A DNA stretch of 64,000 nt from Candidatus Goldiibacteriota bacterium HGW-Goldbacteria-1 (GTDB taxonomy: Bacteria > Oederibacteriota > PGYV01). Every line of letters starts with the position of its first letter. Position 1 is the first letter of the stretch. The stretch covers positions 1-64,000 of the forward strand of contig PGYV01000012.1 in the NCBI GenBank assembly GCA_002839855.1, in the 5' to 3' direction. This document shows, piece after piece, positions 50,639 to 59,784 of the stretch. The notes under the pieces are model-generated. The model did no database searches. It was not told the DNA's origin and saw only the letters and a list, made by a program, of their open reading frames with translations. The translations under genes and the position numbers were made by a program.

Positions 50639-51808
50639 CTAATTTGAAAATTTCATTAACCCTGATACACCCTTATAAGTTGCAGCGACATATGGAATAC
50701 CGTCATAAACAAATATTTTCGGAAGACCGCTGCTATCGTTCATAAAAGCCTGCTTACCTATATATACCCAAGACGCACCATCAAACTTCATCGCCGTAAC
50801 ATTACTTTGAAGCTTTGCATCAATAAAAGCAACATAAGGCACTCCGTCATATACATATAAAGAAATTCCGTCGACTCTTCCCAAAGAGAATTCCGCATCC
50901 CCTACCATTGCCCAGGTGCTGCCAAATAATTTTTTTACCGTAATCCCATCGCAGGTTGTATCATAACAATTTCCATAGCCATCTTTATACGCAACATATG
51001 GAGTATCACCGTCTACGAACAGAGTCAAAATTCTGATTAAATCCGAAGAAATGCTGCCCGAACCAAGTTCCTGCCATACCCCGGATTCATATTTGATTAC
51101 TTTGCCTACAGATATGCCCGATGTAAGATATTCCAAAAAAGATACATAAATTTTGCCATTAGAAACTTGCAGCGAAACGTTGTTTACTTGATTATCAGGG
51201 ATCCCGGAAGAACCAACATCTTCCCAATTTGAACCATTAAACTTTACAACTCTCAGTTTACCGTTATTTGTGTCATCCCTGTAAGCAAGATAAGGAACTC
51301 CCTGGTAAACATCCATCGAACTTGAATCTATATCAGTCTTAGCAAACACCCTGTCTCCTAAAAAAGACCATGTATTTCCATCAAATTTCTTTACAGTTGC
51401 AGCAGAAAAACTGTATTCATAATATGAAAGATACACATTATTCCCATCAACAACCATATTAATATCACGAACCCCGCTGGAACCAACAGAATTATCAATT
51501 AGTGGCTGTTTTACAAATTTATCACCTGTCAATTTAAAAACACTGGGATAATCAAATAAATCAGGATCGGCTGCCGCTAAATAATGTGTGCCATTACTTA
51601 TCGTATAATCTAAACCTTTACCTCCGGCGAATACCCCCGCGACAAATTTCCAGGAAGGCGTCGGCGTTAATGTAATTGTGGCGGTAAACGCAGGCGTGGC
51701 TGTTGATTCAGGTTGGCTTGGCGAAAATGTGTTACTATATCTTTTACACGATATAACAACAAGTAAAAGAATAAAGAAATACAGAATGTAAAAAGAATAT
51801 TTACGCAC
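50639..51808 (-). CDS. Propeller-repeat lipoprotein, paralogue of 48721-50154
   Basis: 389 residues starting at GTG 51806-51808 with AGGAGGTCAT just upstream; the overlapping ATG is out of frame. The lipobox is LLLVVISCKRY, with only a short Thr-rich segment (TATPAFTATITLTPTPS). Blades follow the same IPYVAYxD / FNGSNWEDVG pattern as its neighbour (GVPYLAYRDDTNNGKLRVV; GDTPYVAYKDGYGN; GVPYVAFIDAKLQSNVTAM; GIPYVAATYKG). The linker is much shorter, so the head would sit closer to the membrane. Confidence 0.82.
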   Translation of the reverse strand: MRKYSFYILYFFILLLVVISCKRYSNTFSPSQPESTATPAFTATITLTPTPSWKFVAGVFAGGKGLDYTISNGTHYLAAADPDLFDYPSVFKLTGDKFVKQPLIDNSVGSSGVRDINMVVDGNNVYLSYYEYSFSAATVKKFDGNTWSFLGDRVFAKTDIDSSSMDVYQGVPYLAYRDDTNNGKLRVVKFNGSNWEDVGSSGIPDNQVNNVSLQVSNGKIYVSFLEYLTSGISVGKVIKYESGVWQELGSGSISSDLIRILTLFVDGDTPYVAYKDGYGNCYDTTCDGITVKKLFGSTWAMVGDAEFSLGRVDGISLYVYDGVPYVAFIDAKLQSNVTAMKFDGASWVYIGKQAFMNDSSGLPKIFVYDGIPYVAATYKGVSGLMKFSN

Positions 51809-51865
51809 ATGACCTCCTAAATTACTGTCAATTTCAACTTAAAAATTTTGTACATTGCGCTTTAA

Positions 51866-52076
51866 CTAAATTAGAACCAAAAAGATAGAAATTATGCCGC
51901 CTATTGCCCCCAATACCAGCAATACTATTGCTATCGCACAGCCTGCAGGCGACCACGCGGATAAGGCATAGCCGTCACCGTCCGGAAACCCGCCAATGCC
52001 GATTTATTCCCAGATATCCCAAAAACAAACACAGAAAAAACGTCAGCGTCCTTGACCTTGCACCATCATTCCCCAT
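51866..52076 (-). pseudogene. Frameshifted TM2-like gene
   Basis: From the ATG at 52074-52076 the frame reads TFFLCLFLGYLGINRHW and stops after 33 codons. The second helix (CAIAIVLLVLGAIGGIISIF) continues in another frame to a stop at 51866. Relative to the copy at 44516-44713 there are 13 extra bases. FLGYLGINR is the TM2 signature region. It is a broken duplicate. Confidence 0.7.
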
Positions 52077-52121
52077 AATTTTCCCCTGTTATTAATATTT
52101 ATTTCCCGCATTCGGCAGTAT
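51896..52121. repeat. Duplicated segment, copy 2
   Basis: Partner of 44546-44759, with a 13-nt insertion. Both copies end close to a ggtccgtcccc motif or a propeller gene stop. The rest of the 349-bp gap (51809-52157) holds no gene. Confidence 0.9.
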
Positions 52122-52157
52122 CAAATCTCAACTTAAGGTCCGTCCCCTATTATCCAC

Positions 52158-53249
52158 TTAATTATAAACCTTAAACATCGCTATTATATAATACGGCGGT
52201 ACCGAAACATATACACTGCCTGTACCGCTGTCAATTGCAATAGCATGCGGCAGATACAGGGGCGCGTCCGCAATTTCTGAATTATTCCATTTCTTAATGA
52301 ATACACCATTACTGTCAAATACCTGAATCCTGTTATTATGCGTATCCGCCGCATATACCCTGCCCGTGGCGCTGTCCACTGCAACACTATATTGAAATTG
52401 AAATTTCCCGTCAGCGGTTCCATATCCACCCCATTTCGTAATAAACGTGCCGTTACTGTCAAATACCTGAATTCTGTCATTGCCGGAATCCGCGACATAT
52501 ACCCTTCCCGCGGCGCTGTCTATTGCAACATCCAAAGGGGTGTTAAACTGTCCGTCTTCACTGCCGGCAACTCCCCATTTTGTAATAAACGTGCCGTTAC
52601 TGTCAAATACCTGAATCCTTTGATTCTCGGTATCCGCTACATATACCATGCCTGTGGCGCTGTCAACGGCTATACCGCACGGATTATTAAACTGTCCGTC
52701 AGCGGCGCCTAAACTTCCCCACTTTGTAATAAACACGCCATTACTGTCAAATACCTGAATCCTGTGATTCCCGGTATCCACGACATATACCCTGCCTGTA
52801 GCGCTGTCTGCCGCAACATCTTCAACGGAAATAAGCTGCCCGTCAGAACTGCCGTAACTTCCAAATTTTGTGACATAAACTCCGTCTCTGTCAAACACCT
52901 TAATCACGCCATTATTTGCAATATATACCCTTCCTTTAATGCTGTCTATCGCAACACCGGCAGGATCACTAAGCTGCCAGTCCTCGCCGCCAAAACCGCC
53001 CCATTTTTTAATATACTGAACGCTTATTGTGGGTGTTGCGGTTGCGGATAAAACCGCAATTGCCGTCTTAGACGCGCTGATTCCATTCAACCAGCCGGCC
53101 AGCGCTTCAATTGTCTGCGTTGCATTAGGCGTCTGTGTTGCGCCCGGAGTGTTTGTAGCTTCAGGAAAAGCCGGCGATACAGTTGTTTTACACCCGTGCA
53201 TAAGAATAACCATAAAAATAACAGCCGTTAGGAAATGTATTTTTTTCAT
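52158..53249 (-). CDS. NHL-repeat lipoprotein 1 (six-bladed propeller)
   Basis: 363 residues, ATG with AGGAGCAT upstream. The lipobox is VILMHGCKT. A spacer TQTPNATQTIEAL...SATATPTISVQ follows, then six NHL repeats of about 47 residues, each with AVDSATGRVYVADTxNxRIQVF and FITKWG. The last blade is degenerate (YIIAMFKVYN) and closes the propeller. The second blade is also divergent (NNGVIKVFDRDG). NHL propellers usually bind proteins, peptides or glycans. It lies at the downstream end of the five-member array. Confidence 0.9.
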   Translation of the reverse strand: MKKIHFLTAVIFMVILMHGCKTTVSPAFPEATNTPGATQTPNATQTIEALAGWLNGISASKTAIAVLSATATPTISVQYIKKWGGFGGEDWQLSDPAGVAIDSIKGRVYIANNGVIKVFDRDGVYVTKFGSYGSSDGQLISVEDVAADSATGRVYVVDTGNHRIQVFDSNGVFITKWGSLGAADGQFNNPCGIAVDSATGMVYVADTENQRIQVFDSNGTFITKWGVAGSEDGQFNTPLDVAIDSAAGRVYVADSGNDRIQVFDSNGTFITKWGGYGTADGKFQFQYSVAVDSATGRVYAADTHNNRIQVFDSNGVFIKKWNNSEIADAPLYLPHAIAIDSGTGSVYVSVPPYYIIAMFKVYN

Positions 53250-53353
53250 AAATGCTCCTGATGATTAATGCGTTCTGTTAATTCTAACCGGCGCGCCTTA
53301 CCGGCAATTAAACCTGCCGTAAATTTTTATGACGCGCTGAATTATAAGACTGT

Positions 53354-54451
53354 TCAATTATAAATTTTAAACACCTGAATTCTGTTATTACCGGTATCAG
53401 CAACATATATCAGGCCCCCGGTGCTGTCTACCGCAATACCGCCGGGTTCATTAAACTGCCCGTTTCCGGTTCCAAAAACGCCCCACTTTGTAACAAAAGT
53501 ACCGTTTTCATCAAACACCTGAATTCTGTTATTATAAGTATCTGCGGCAAATACCCTTTTTTTACCGCTGTCTGCCGCGATTCCAAAAATTATATTAAAC
53601 TGCCCGTTTTCGCTTCCGGCACTGCCCCATTTTGTTTTATATACGCCGTTAATGTCAAACACCTGAATTCTGTTAAAATTAGTTTCCGCGACATATACCA
53701 AACCGTTAATACCGTCAACTGCCACACCCCGGGGAAGAACAAAATGCCCATCCGGGCTGACAATAACACCATCGCCTATAACATACCTGCCATTAGTTTC
53801 AAACACCTGAATTCTTTCATTGCCGTCTTCCGCGGTATATACCCTTCCTGTACCGCTGTTTACCGAAATACCCCAAAGGCCAATAAAATTCCCTTCCGCG
53901 GTTCCATAACTTCCCCATTTCATAATAAACGTACCGTTACTGTCAAAAACCTGAACCCTTCTATTATAGGAATCCGAAACATATACCCTGCCTGTGGCGC
54001 TGTCAACTGCCACGCCACAAGGGGTATCAAACTGCCCGTCAGCGGTGCCTAAGCTGCCCCACTTTGTAATAAACACCCCGTTACTGTCAAACACCTGTAT
54101 TCTGTCATTATATGAATCCGCAACATAAATCCTTTTATTAACGGCGTCAACCGCAATGCCCCACGGGTTCCCAAACTGCCCGTCCGCGGATCCCGTACCG
54201 CCCCACTGTTTAACAAACTGAACATTTGCCGTGGGTGTCGCGGTCGCGGATAAGACGGCAACTGCCGTGTTTGTCGCGTTGATATCATTAAGGCCATTGG
54301 TAATAGCCTCTATTGTCTGCGTTGCGTTCGGCGTCAGAGTTGCAGCGGCTGTGTTTGTAGCCCCCGGAACCGCAGGCGACACAGCCGTCTTACATCCGCG
54401 CATAAGAAAAACCGCAAAAATGACAGCTGTTAAGACATATATTTTTTTCAA
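53354..54451 (-). CDS. NHL-repeat lipoprotein 2 (TTG start)
   Basis: 365 residues starting at TTG (54449-54451), with GGAGGGTGT directly upstream and no usable ATG. The lipobox is FLMRGCKTA. Six NHL blades run from residue about 78 to the end, with R[IV]QVF at each (DRIQVF, RRVQVF, ERIQVF, NRIQVF x3) and closing FKIYN. The signal peptide and lipobox coding sequence is almost identical to that of NHL protein 5 (119 bp with one difference), while the blades differ. Confidence 0.9.
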   Translation of the reverse strand: MKKIYVLTAVIFAVFLMRGCKTAVSPAVPGATNTAAATLTPNATQTIEAITNGLNDINATNTAVAVLSATATPTANVQFVKQWGGTGSADGQFGNPWGIAVDAVNKRIYVADSYNDRIQVFDSNGVFITKWGSLGTADGQFDTPCGVAVDSATGRVYVSDSYNRRVQVFDSNGTFIMKWGSYGTAEGNFIGLWGISVNSGTGRVYTAEDGNERIQVFETNGRYVIGDGVIVSPDGHFVLPRGVAVDGINGLVYVAETNFNRIQVFDINGVYKTKWGSAGSENGQFNIIFGIAADSGKKRVFAADTYNNRIQVFDENGTFVTKWGVFGTGNGQFNEPGGIAVDSTGGLIYVADTGNNRIQVFKIYN

Positions 54452-54517
54452 ACACCCTCCGGCACGATAATTCTTTCTTTTTAAATCAAGTCACATTGCC
54501 GGGCGGTTTCGACAAGG

Positions 54518-55360
54518 TTACAAAACAATGAAATAGCAATATACCTGCTCATACATATCAGCAGCGTTTTCATCTATATTTGGAACTCCGTCTTCATAGA
54601 GATAAACCCCATGCTGCTGAAGTGTATTTAATCCGTTTAATACATAAATATCCGTCTTCTTTGCTTCATCACTGGCGGTTATTGTCACTGAATTCTGAAC
54701 AGTTAAAACACTGTTATACTGCCGCCTGACTCTCATTACGTTATTGTGGTCAAAATCCTGCTCAATTCTCATAAAAAAAACATTAGAAGAGTCATAAAAA
54801 TCCTGCCTTGTATATTGTCCATGGGTGTTCCCGACAAAAACCGTGTTAAAAATCATGCGGTCACCGTCATCAGCCACTCTTCTTGTTGCTATCTTACCTT
54901 CAGAATTATATGTGAAATCCATTTCATAAAAAAGGCTTGAAACCGCACCATCATATTTATATTGATCAGTATGAATAAGCTTCCCGGCTGTGTTGTAGGT
55001 AAACTCGGCAATTTTGGTCAGGTTTCCGCCGGAGAAGTAGTTGATTTTATAAATCCTTCCATTTACATCATAAAGATACTCATATGTATTGGCAGAAGTA
55101 CCATTTGCATATTTAACGTCATGGCTTACCAGCTGCTGTGATAAATTATAGTAGTAAACTTCCGAGCCCAAAAGGACTCCGGCGGGAGTGTATGCCGTAA
55201 CGCTGCAAAGCCTGCTGTTTACGGCAGTAGGCACAGGAGTTGCGGTATAGACCGGATCGGGTCCGGATGAAACATCTTTGGAACACGCTGAAAAAAATGA
55301 CGTTATAAACAATATAGAAAGTGAAATCATTGTTACAATCAGCATATTATTCTTTTTCAT
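54518..55360 (-). CDS. RHS/YD-like lipoprotein inside the NHL array
   Basis: 280 residues, ATG with AGGAGGGTGTT upstream. The lipobox is FISTFFSACSKD-like (TSFFSACSKD). The mature part shows degenerate YD repeats (YTPAGVLLGSEVYYYNLSQQ, YEYLYDVNGRIYKINYFSGG, FTYNTAGKLIHTDQYKYDG, FTYNSEGKIATRRVADDGD), as in RHS proteins, but no RHS core or toxin tip. It is similar in style to 14081-14770. It lies between NHL proteins 2 and 3 on the same strand. Confidence 0.8.
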   Translation of the reverse strand: MKKNNMLIVTMISLSILFITSFFSACSKDVSSGPDPVYTATPVPTAVNSRLCSVTAYTPAGVLLGSEVYYYNLSQQLVSHDVKYANGTSANTYEYLYDVNGRIYKINYFSGGNLTKIAEFTYNTAGKLIHTDQYKYDGAVSSLFYEMDFTYNSEGKIATRRVADDGDRMIFNTVFVGNTHGQYTRQDFYDSSNVFFMRIEQDFDHNNVMRVRRQYNSVLTVQNSVTITASDEAKKTDIYVLNGLNTLQQHGVYLYEDGVPNIDENAADMYEQVYCYFIVL

Positions 55361-55432
55361 AACACCCTCCTAAAATTATCTGTTTTTCCTTGTTAAAGAT
55401 AAGTCTTAAGCTGTTTACTTTCCACTTTCAAG

Positions 55433-55632
55433 GTCCGGCACCAATTATTCTGTGTCAAGATACTCTTCTTTTCCGATTATCTATTTTCGATTCCCGATTC
55501 TCACATTAAAATCGCGAAGCAATTTTAATGTCCGGGGACATAGAGGATTTTTACGAGCTACAAAGTAGACCCAACCCCGGACGCACATATTATAAACCAC
55601 AAAAGATTATATCTTCAATCTTAAAATCTATA
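55433..55632. repeat. Repeat X, copy 1 (hairpin-containing)
   Basis: About 165 bp shared with 61146-61330, preceded in both places by ggtccggcaccaattatt. It includes a hairpin with arms at 55503-55512 and 55522-55531 and the motif ggggacatagaggatttttacg. The 344-bp gap (55361-55704) holds no gene. Confidence 0.85.
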
Positions 55633-55704
55633 GTCTGACTAGTTAACTTATTCCTTTTTACTTTCTACTTTCAAGGTCCGGCACCAATTATTTATTAATT
55701 CTTT

Positions 55705-56802
55705 TCAATTATAAATCTTAAACACCAGCATCATGTCACTAAAGTTATGTGCAATATATGCACTTCCCGTTCTGCTGTTTATCGCTATGCCGCGGGGCAC
55801 ATTCAACAGTTCATCTGCGCTTCCGGCATTATTCCATTTTGTGATAAATGTACCATTGCTGTCAAACACCTGAACTCTGTCATTATTAGTGTCCGAAACA
55901 TATACTCTGCCGGTGCTGCTGTCAAATGCAATACCCCATGGATAATGAAACCTCCCGTCTGTGGTTCCATAACTGCCCCATTTTGTAATAAAGTTACCAT
56001 TACTGTCAAACACCTGTATCCTGTTTTGGCCGTAATCAACAACATATATTCTTCCGGTGCTGCTGTCCACCGCGACACAGTTGGGGTTATTTAAATCCAC
56101 ATCATCACTTCCCACTCCCCCTATATTCCGGATAAATAAACCGTTACTGTCAAACACCTGAATTCTTTGATTATTAACATCTGCTGCATATACTATTCCG
56201 GTACTGCTGTCCACTGTCACGCCGCAAATATAACTAAACTGTCCGTCATTAATTCCATAACTGCCCCATTTTGTGATAAATACGCCGTTAGTGTCAAATA
56301 CCTGAATTCTGTTGTTATTGGTATCCGCAACATATACCCTGCCGGTAATACCGTCTACCGACACACCATGAGGATACTTAAACTGCCCATCGGCGCTTCC
56401 ATCACTACCAAATTTTGTAATAAATACTCCGTTGCTGTCAAACACCTGAATTCTGTTATTATAAGTATCTGCAACATATACCCTTTCTGTAACACTGTCC
56501 ACCGATACACCATGAGGCATAGAAAAATCTCCATCTGCGCTTCCGCCACCCAGCCAATTTTTAATAAACTGAACGCTCATCGTTGGCGTGGCAGTTGCGG
56601 ATAAAACGGCAATTGCCGTGTTTGTTGCATTAATTTTATCCAGATCATTGGCAATCGCCTCTATTGTCAGCGTTGCATTTGGCGTCAGCGTTGCAATAGC
56701 AGTGCTTGTAGAAGCCGGAACCGTAGGCGAGACAGCCGTCTTGCATCCGGGCATAATATTAAAAGTTAAAATAACAGCTGTCAAAAAAAATATTTTTTTC
56801 AT
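55705..56802 (-). CDS. NHL-repeat lipoprotein 3
   Basis: 365 residues, ATG with AGGAGAGTTT upstream. The lipobox is NIMPGCKTA, followed by spacer IATLTPNATLTIEAIANDLD. Six blades follow, with NNRIQVF, NNRIQVF, NQRIQVF, QNRIQVF, NDRVQVF and a divergent last blade (DMMLVFKIYN). Blade 4 is unusual: it carries GLFIRNIGGVGSDDVDLNNP in place of FITKWGSxGxxDGQFxxP. It probably displays a distinct binding face. Confidence 0.9.
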   Translation of the reverse strand: MKKIFFLTAVILTFNIMPGCKTAVSPTVPASTSTAIATLTPNATLTIEAIANDLDKINATNTAIAVLSATATPTMSVQFIKNWLGGGSADGDFSMPHGVSVDSVTERVYVADTYNNRIQVFDSNGVFITKFGSDGSADGQFKYPHGVSVDGITGRVYVADTNNNRIQVFDTNGVFITKWGSYGINDGQFSYICGVTVDSSTGIVYAADVNNQRIQVFDSNGLFIRNIGGVGSDDVDLNNPNCVAVDSSTGRIYVVDYGQNRIQVFDSNGNFITKWGSYGTTDGRFHYPWGIAFDSSTGRVYVSDTNNDRVQVFDSNGTFITKWNNAGSADELLNVPRGIAINSRTGSAYIAHNFSDMMLVFKIYN

Positions 56803-56873
56803 AAACTCTCCTGATAATTACTGTCACGCGCCGTTACGGCAAATAAATCTGCCGCGCGGCGTTTAATAAACCG

Positions 56874-57968
56874 TCAATTATAAACCTTATACATCATCAT
56901 TCTGCTCACTGTATATTCTGCAACATATACTATTCCTGTAGTGCTGTTTATCGCCATGCCATAGGGCGAAACCAACGACGCAACTGTACTTCCGGCATCA
57001 TCCCATTTTGTGATAAATGTGCCATTACTGTCAAACACCTGAATTCTGTCATTAGCAGTGTCCGAAACATATACTTTGCCTGTAATGCTGTCTGCTGTAA
57101 TACCTAACGGAGATTGAAACTGCCCGTTTCCGCTTCCCATGCTTCCCCATTTAGTAATAAATATGCCATTTCTGTCAAACACCTGTACTCTATCGTTTGC
57201 GGTATCTACAACATATACTCTGTCCGCGCTATTGTCTACTGCCACACCAAAAGGAAATACAAACTGCCCGTCAGCGCTTCCACGGCTTCCCCATTTTGTA
57301 ATGAATGTACCATTACTGTCAAACACCTGAATTCTGCTATTAAAAGAATCCGCAACATATACCCGTCCCGTGCTGCCATCAACAGCCACGCCATAAGGAG
57401 AGTCAAAATACCCGTCTTCGGTTCCAATATCTCCCCATTTTGTAATAAATGTGCCATTAGTATCAAACACCTGTATTCTGTTATTACCGGAATCCACAAC
57501 ATATACTCTGTCTGTAATACTGTCTATCGCTATACCGGTAGGACCATAAAACTCTCCGTCCAGATTTCCAAGACTTCCCCATCTTTTAATAAATGTGCCG
57601 TTATTGTCAAACACCAAAATTCTTTCAATGCCTCTGTTAGCAACATATACTCTGCCCGTAACGCTGTCTACTGCCACGCCAAAAGGTTCAGATACCTGTC
57701 CGTCAGAACTTCCGTAATCTCCCCATTCTTTAACAAATTGAACGCTTATAGTGGGTGTTTCTGTTGCATAAAAGAGGGTGATTGCCGTCTTTGTCGCATT
57801 AATACCACCCATCCAATTGGTGAATGCCTCTATTGTCTGCGTTGCGTTTGGCGTCTGCGTTGCAATCGGCTTTGCAGCCGCGGGAAAGGTTGGCGGCACA
57901 GTTGATTTGCACCCATATATAAAAACAACCGTTAAAATAACCGCCATAAAAATATATGTTTTTTTCAT
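56874..57968 (-). CDS. NHL-repeat lipoprotein 4
   Basis: 364 residues, ATG with CAGGAGTGTGA upstream. The lipobox is VFIYGCKST. It is the most divergent member in its spacer (PAAAKPIATQTPNATQTIEA, LFYATETPTISVQ), but it keeps six blades (ERILVF, NRIQVF, SRIQVF, DRVQVF, DRIQVF and closing SRMMMYKVYN). The next downstream member starts 71 nt after its stop. The array has the same orientation and gene length throughout. Confidence 0.9.
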   Translation of the reverse strand: MKKTYIFMAVILTVVFIYGCKSTVPPTFPAAAKPIATQTPNATQTIEAFTNWMGGINATKTAITLFYATETPTISVQFVKEWGDYGSSDGQVSEPFGVAVDSVTGRVYVANRGIERILVFDNNGTFIKRWGSLGNLDGEFYGPTGIAIDSITDRVYVVDSGNNRIQVFDTNGTFITKWGDIGTEDGYFDSPYGVAVDGSTGRVYVADSFNSRIQVFDSNGTFITKWGSRGSADGQFVFPFGVAVDNSADRVYVVDTANDRVQVFDRNGIFITKWGSMGSGNGQFQSPLGITADSITGKVYVSDTANDRIQVFDSNGTFITKWDDAGSTVASLVSPYGMAINSTTGIVYVAEYTVSRMMMYKVYN

Positions 57969-58053
57969 TCACACTCCTGAAATTATCTGTTTATTTTTGC
58001 CGAAGATAATAAAGTTTACTTTCCGCTTTCAAGGCCCGGCATGGTAATTTTTT

Positions 58054-59151
58054 TCAATTATAAACTTTAAAAAATTGAATTCTATGACTGAACATGACCA
58101 CAACAAACACTTTACCGGTGCTGCTTTCCACTACAACATCAGCAGGAAAATCAAACTGCTCAGGTGTAAATCCGATATTTGCCCATTTTGTGATAAATGT
58201 GCCATTACTGTCAAACACCTGAATTCTGTTATTCTCGGAATCCGCAACATAAACCCTGCCTGTAACACTGTCAACTGTTATGCCATAAAGAGTATCAAAT
58301 TGCCCGTCAGCGGTGCCTAAACTTCCCCATTTTGTAATAAACGTGCCGTAAGTATCAAACACCTGAATTCTGTTATTTTCGGAATCCGCAACATATACCC
58401 GTCCCGTGCTGCCATCAACAGCCACGCCGGCAGGATAATTAAACTGCCCGTCTTCACTTCCATTGTACCCCCATTTTGTAATAAATGTGCCATTACTGTC
58501 AAAGACCTGCATTCTGTGATTACTTGTATCCATAACAAATACTTTGCCTGTATTGCTGTCTACCGCCGCGCTATGAGGAGAATTAAACTGCCCAAATGCA
58601 GTTCCATTGCTCCCCCACTTTGTAATAAATGTGCCATTAATATCAAACACCTGAATTCTGTCATTCAAGGAATCAACAACATAAACCCGTCCAGTGCTGC
58701 TGTCTACTTCAACACCGGTAGGATATTTAAACTGCCCGTTTTCAGTTCCATAACCGCCCCATTTTGTAACAAACACGCCTTGACTGTCAAATACCTGAAT
58801 TCTGTTATTTTCGGAATCCGCAACATATACCCGTCCCGTGCTGCTGTCTAATGCCGCACCACAAGGCATAAAAAAATTCCCATCCGTATCGCCGATACTT
58901 CCCAATGTTTTAATATACTGAACACTTATTGTGGGTGTTACAGTTGCAGATAAAGCCGCAATCGCCGTCTTAGACGCGCTGGCGTCATTCAACCACCCGG
59001 CCAAAGCCTCTATTGTCTGCGTTTCATTTGGCGTCTGCGTTGCAGCGGCTGTGTTTGTAGCCCCCGGAACCGCAGGCGAAACAGCCGTCTTACATCCGCG
59101 CATAAGAAAAACCGCAAAAATGACAGCTGTTAAGACATATATTTTTTTCAA
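58054..59151 (-). CDS. NHL-repeat lipoprotein 5 (TTG start)
   Basis: 365 residues starting at TTG (59149-59151) behind GAGGGTGT. Signal and lipobox (FLMRGCKTA) match NHL protein 2 nearly base for base, but from ETQTIEALAGWLND onward the sequence is closer to NHL protein 1 (TQTIEALAGWLNG). The six blades are ENNRIQVF, LNDRIQVF, SNHRMQVF, ENNRIQVF, ENNRIQVF and closing SHRIQFFKVYN. The mosaic pattern suggests recombination between paralogues. It is the first gene of the array. Confidence 0.9.
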   Translation of the reverse strand: MKKIYVLTAVIFAVFLMRGCKTAVSPAVPGATNTAAATQTPNETQTIEALAGWLNDASASKTAIAALSATVTPTISVQYIKTLGSIGDTDGNFFMPCGAALDSSTGRVYVADSENNRIQVFDSQGVFVTKWGGYGTENGQFKYPTGVEVDSSTGRVYVVDSLNDRIQVFDINGTFITKWGSNGTAFGQFNSPHSAAVDSNTGKVFVMDTSNHRMQVFDSNGTFITKWGYNGSEDGQFNYPAGVAVDGSTGRVYVADSENNRIQVFDTYGTFITKWGSLGTADGQFDTLYGITVDSVTGRVYVADSENNRIQVFDSNGTFITKWANIGFTPEQFDFPADVVVESSTGKVFVVVMFSHRIQFFKVYN

Positions 59152-59211
59152 ACACCCTCAATTTCAAATTGTTTACTTTCTACTTTCAAGTTCCGGCACC
59201 AATTATTTCCC

Positions 59212-59256
59212 TTAGTGTTTATTTTATTAAAGTCTTAAGTCAAGCCACGGTGTCGG
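59212..59256. repeat. MITE right-end fragment
   Basis: ttagtgtttattttattaaagtcttaagtcaagccacggtgtcgg matches the terminal 45 bp of the MITE family with a few changes. There is no left end nearby. Confidence 0.65.
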
Positions 59257-59292
59257 AATTTATGTTTGCACTTATTATACATCTTTACCGGT

Positions 59293-59784
59293 TTAATTTT
59301 TTTCAATTTCATCCAGGAATCTTTTGTACGTTTCCGCCTTGATATAGCTATTTTCCTCTTTAATCTTTTTCCCGGCTTCTCTTGCCCTTGCCTTTGGAAC
59401 TAACCCTGCCTCTACCAGATTCAAAATCAGCCTGAATCCGCGCATTACAGTTACACCATGTTTTTCACAGGCATTTTTCAGCCCATTATCATTCGTAAGG
59501 CAGATATACCCTTCAGTCCGTGATACTTCCATACAAATATAATCCACTTCCGTTAACCCGGACTCCTGCATCTTAGCCTGTTCTATCAATTCCGGGTCCT
59601 CATCATACATCTTAAACCCCAACGCCATGGCAGCCTTTTCATCTAACTGCTTAATTTCCTGTAATATTGAGTACGGCAGATAAATATCATAAAATTCCGC
59701 GGCATGCTTAAGGATACTTTTATCTGCACTTAAAATATCTATTAAAACGCTGGTGTCACTGACTAATGTTTTTTTCTTCGCCAT
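59293..59784 (-). CDS. PIN-domain protein paired with XRE-ImmA
   Basis: 163 residues. PIN features are LVSDTSVLIDILSADKS (Asp10), YSILQEIKQLDE, SGLTEVDYICMEVSRTEGYI and LTNDNGLKNACEKHGV. The C-terminal 40 residues (KARAREAGKKIKEENSYI) resemble the DUF3368-like tail. The gene starts 29 nt inside the end of the XRE-ImmA gene, with GGAG ahead of the ATG, so expression is coupled. It is probably a ribonuclease toxin. Confidence 0.88.
   Translation of the reverse strand: MAKKKTLVSDTSVLIDILSADKSILKHAAEFYDIYLPYSILQEIKQLDEKAAMALGFKMYDEDPELIEQAKMQESGLTEVDYICMEVSRTEGYICLTNDNGLKNACEKHGVTVMRGFRLILNLVEAGLVPKARAREAGKKIKEENSYIKAETYKRFLDEIEKN

Noticed and set aside
52158-59151. CRISPR-like regular repeats
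   Set aside because: The about 140-bp periodicity is the NHL coding repeat in frame, not short repeats with unique spacers.
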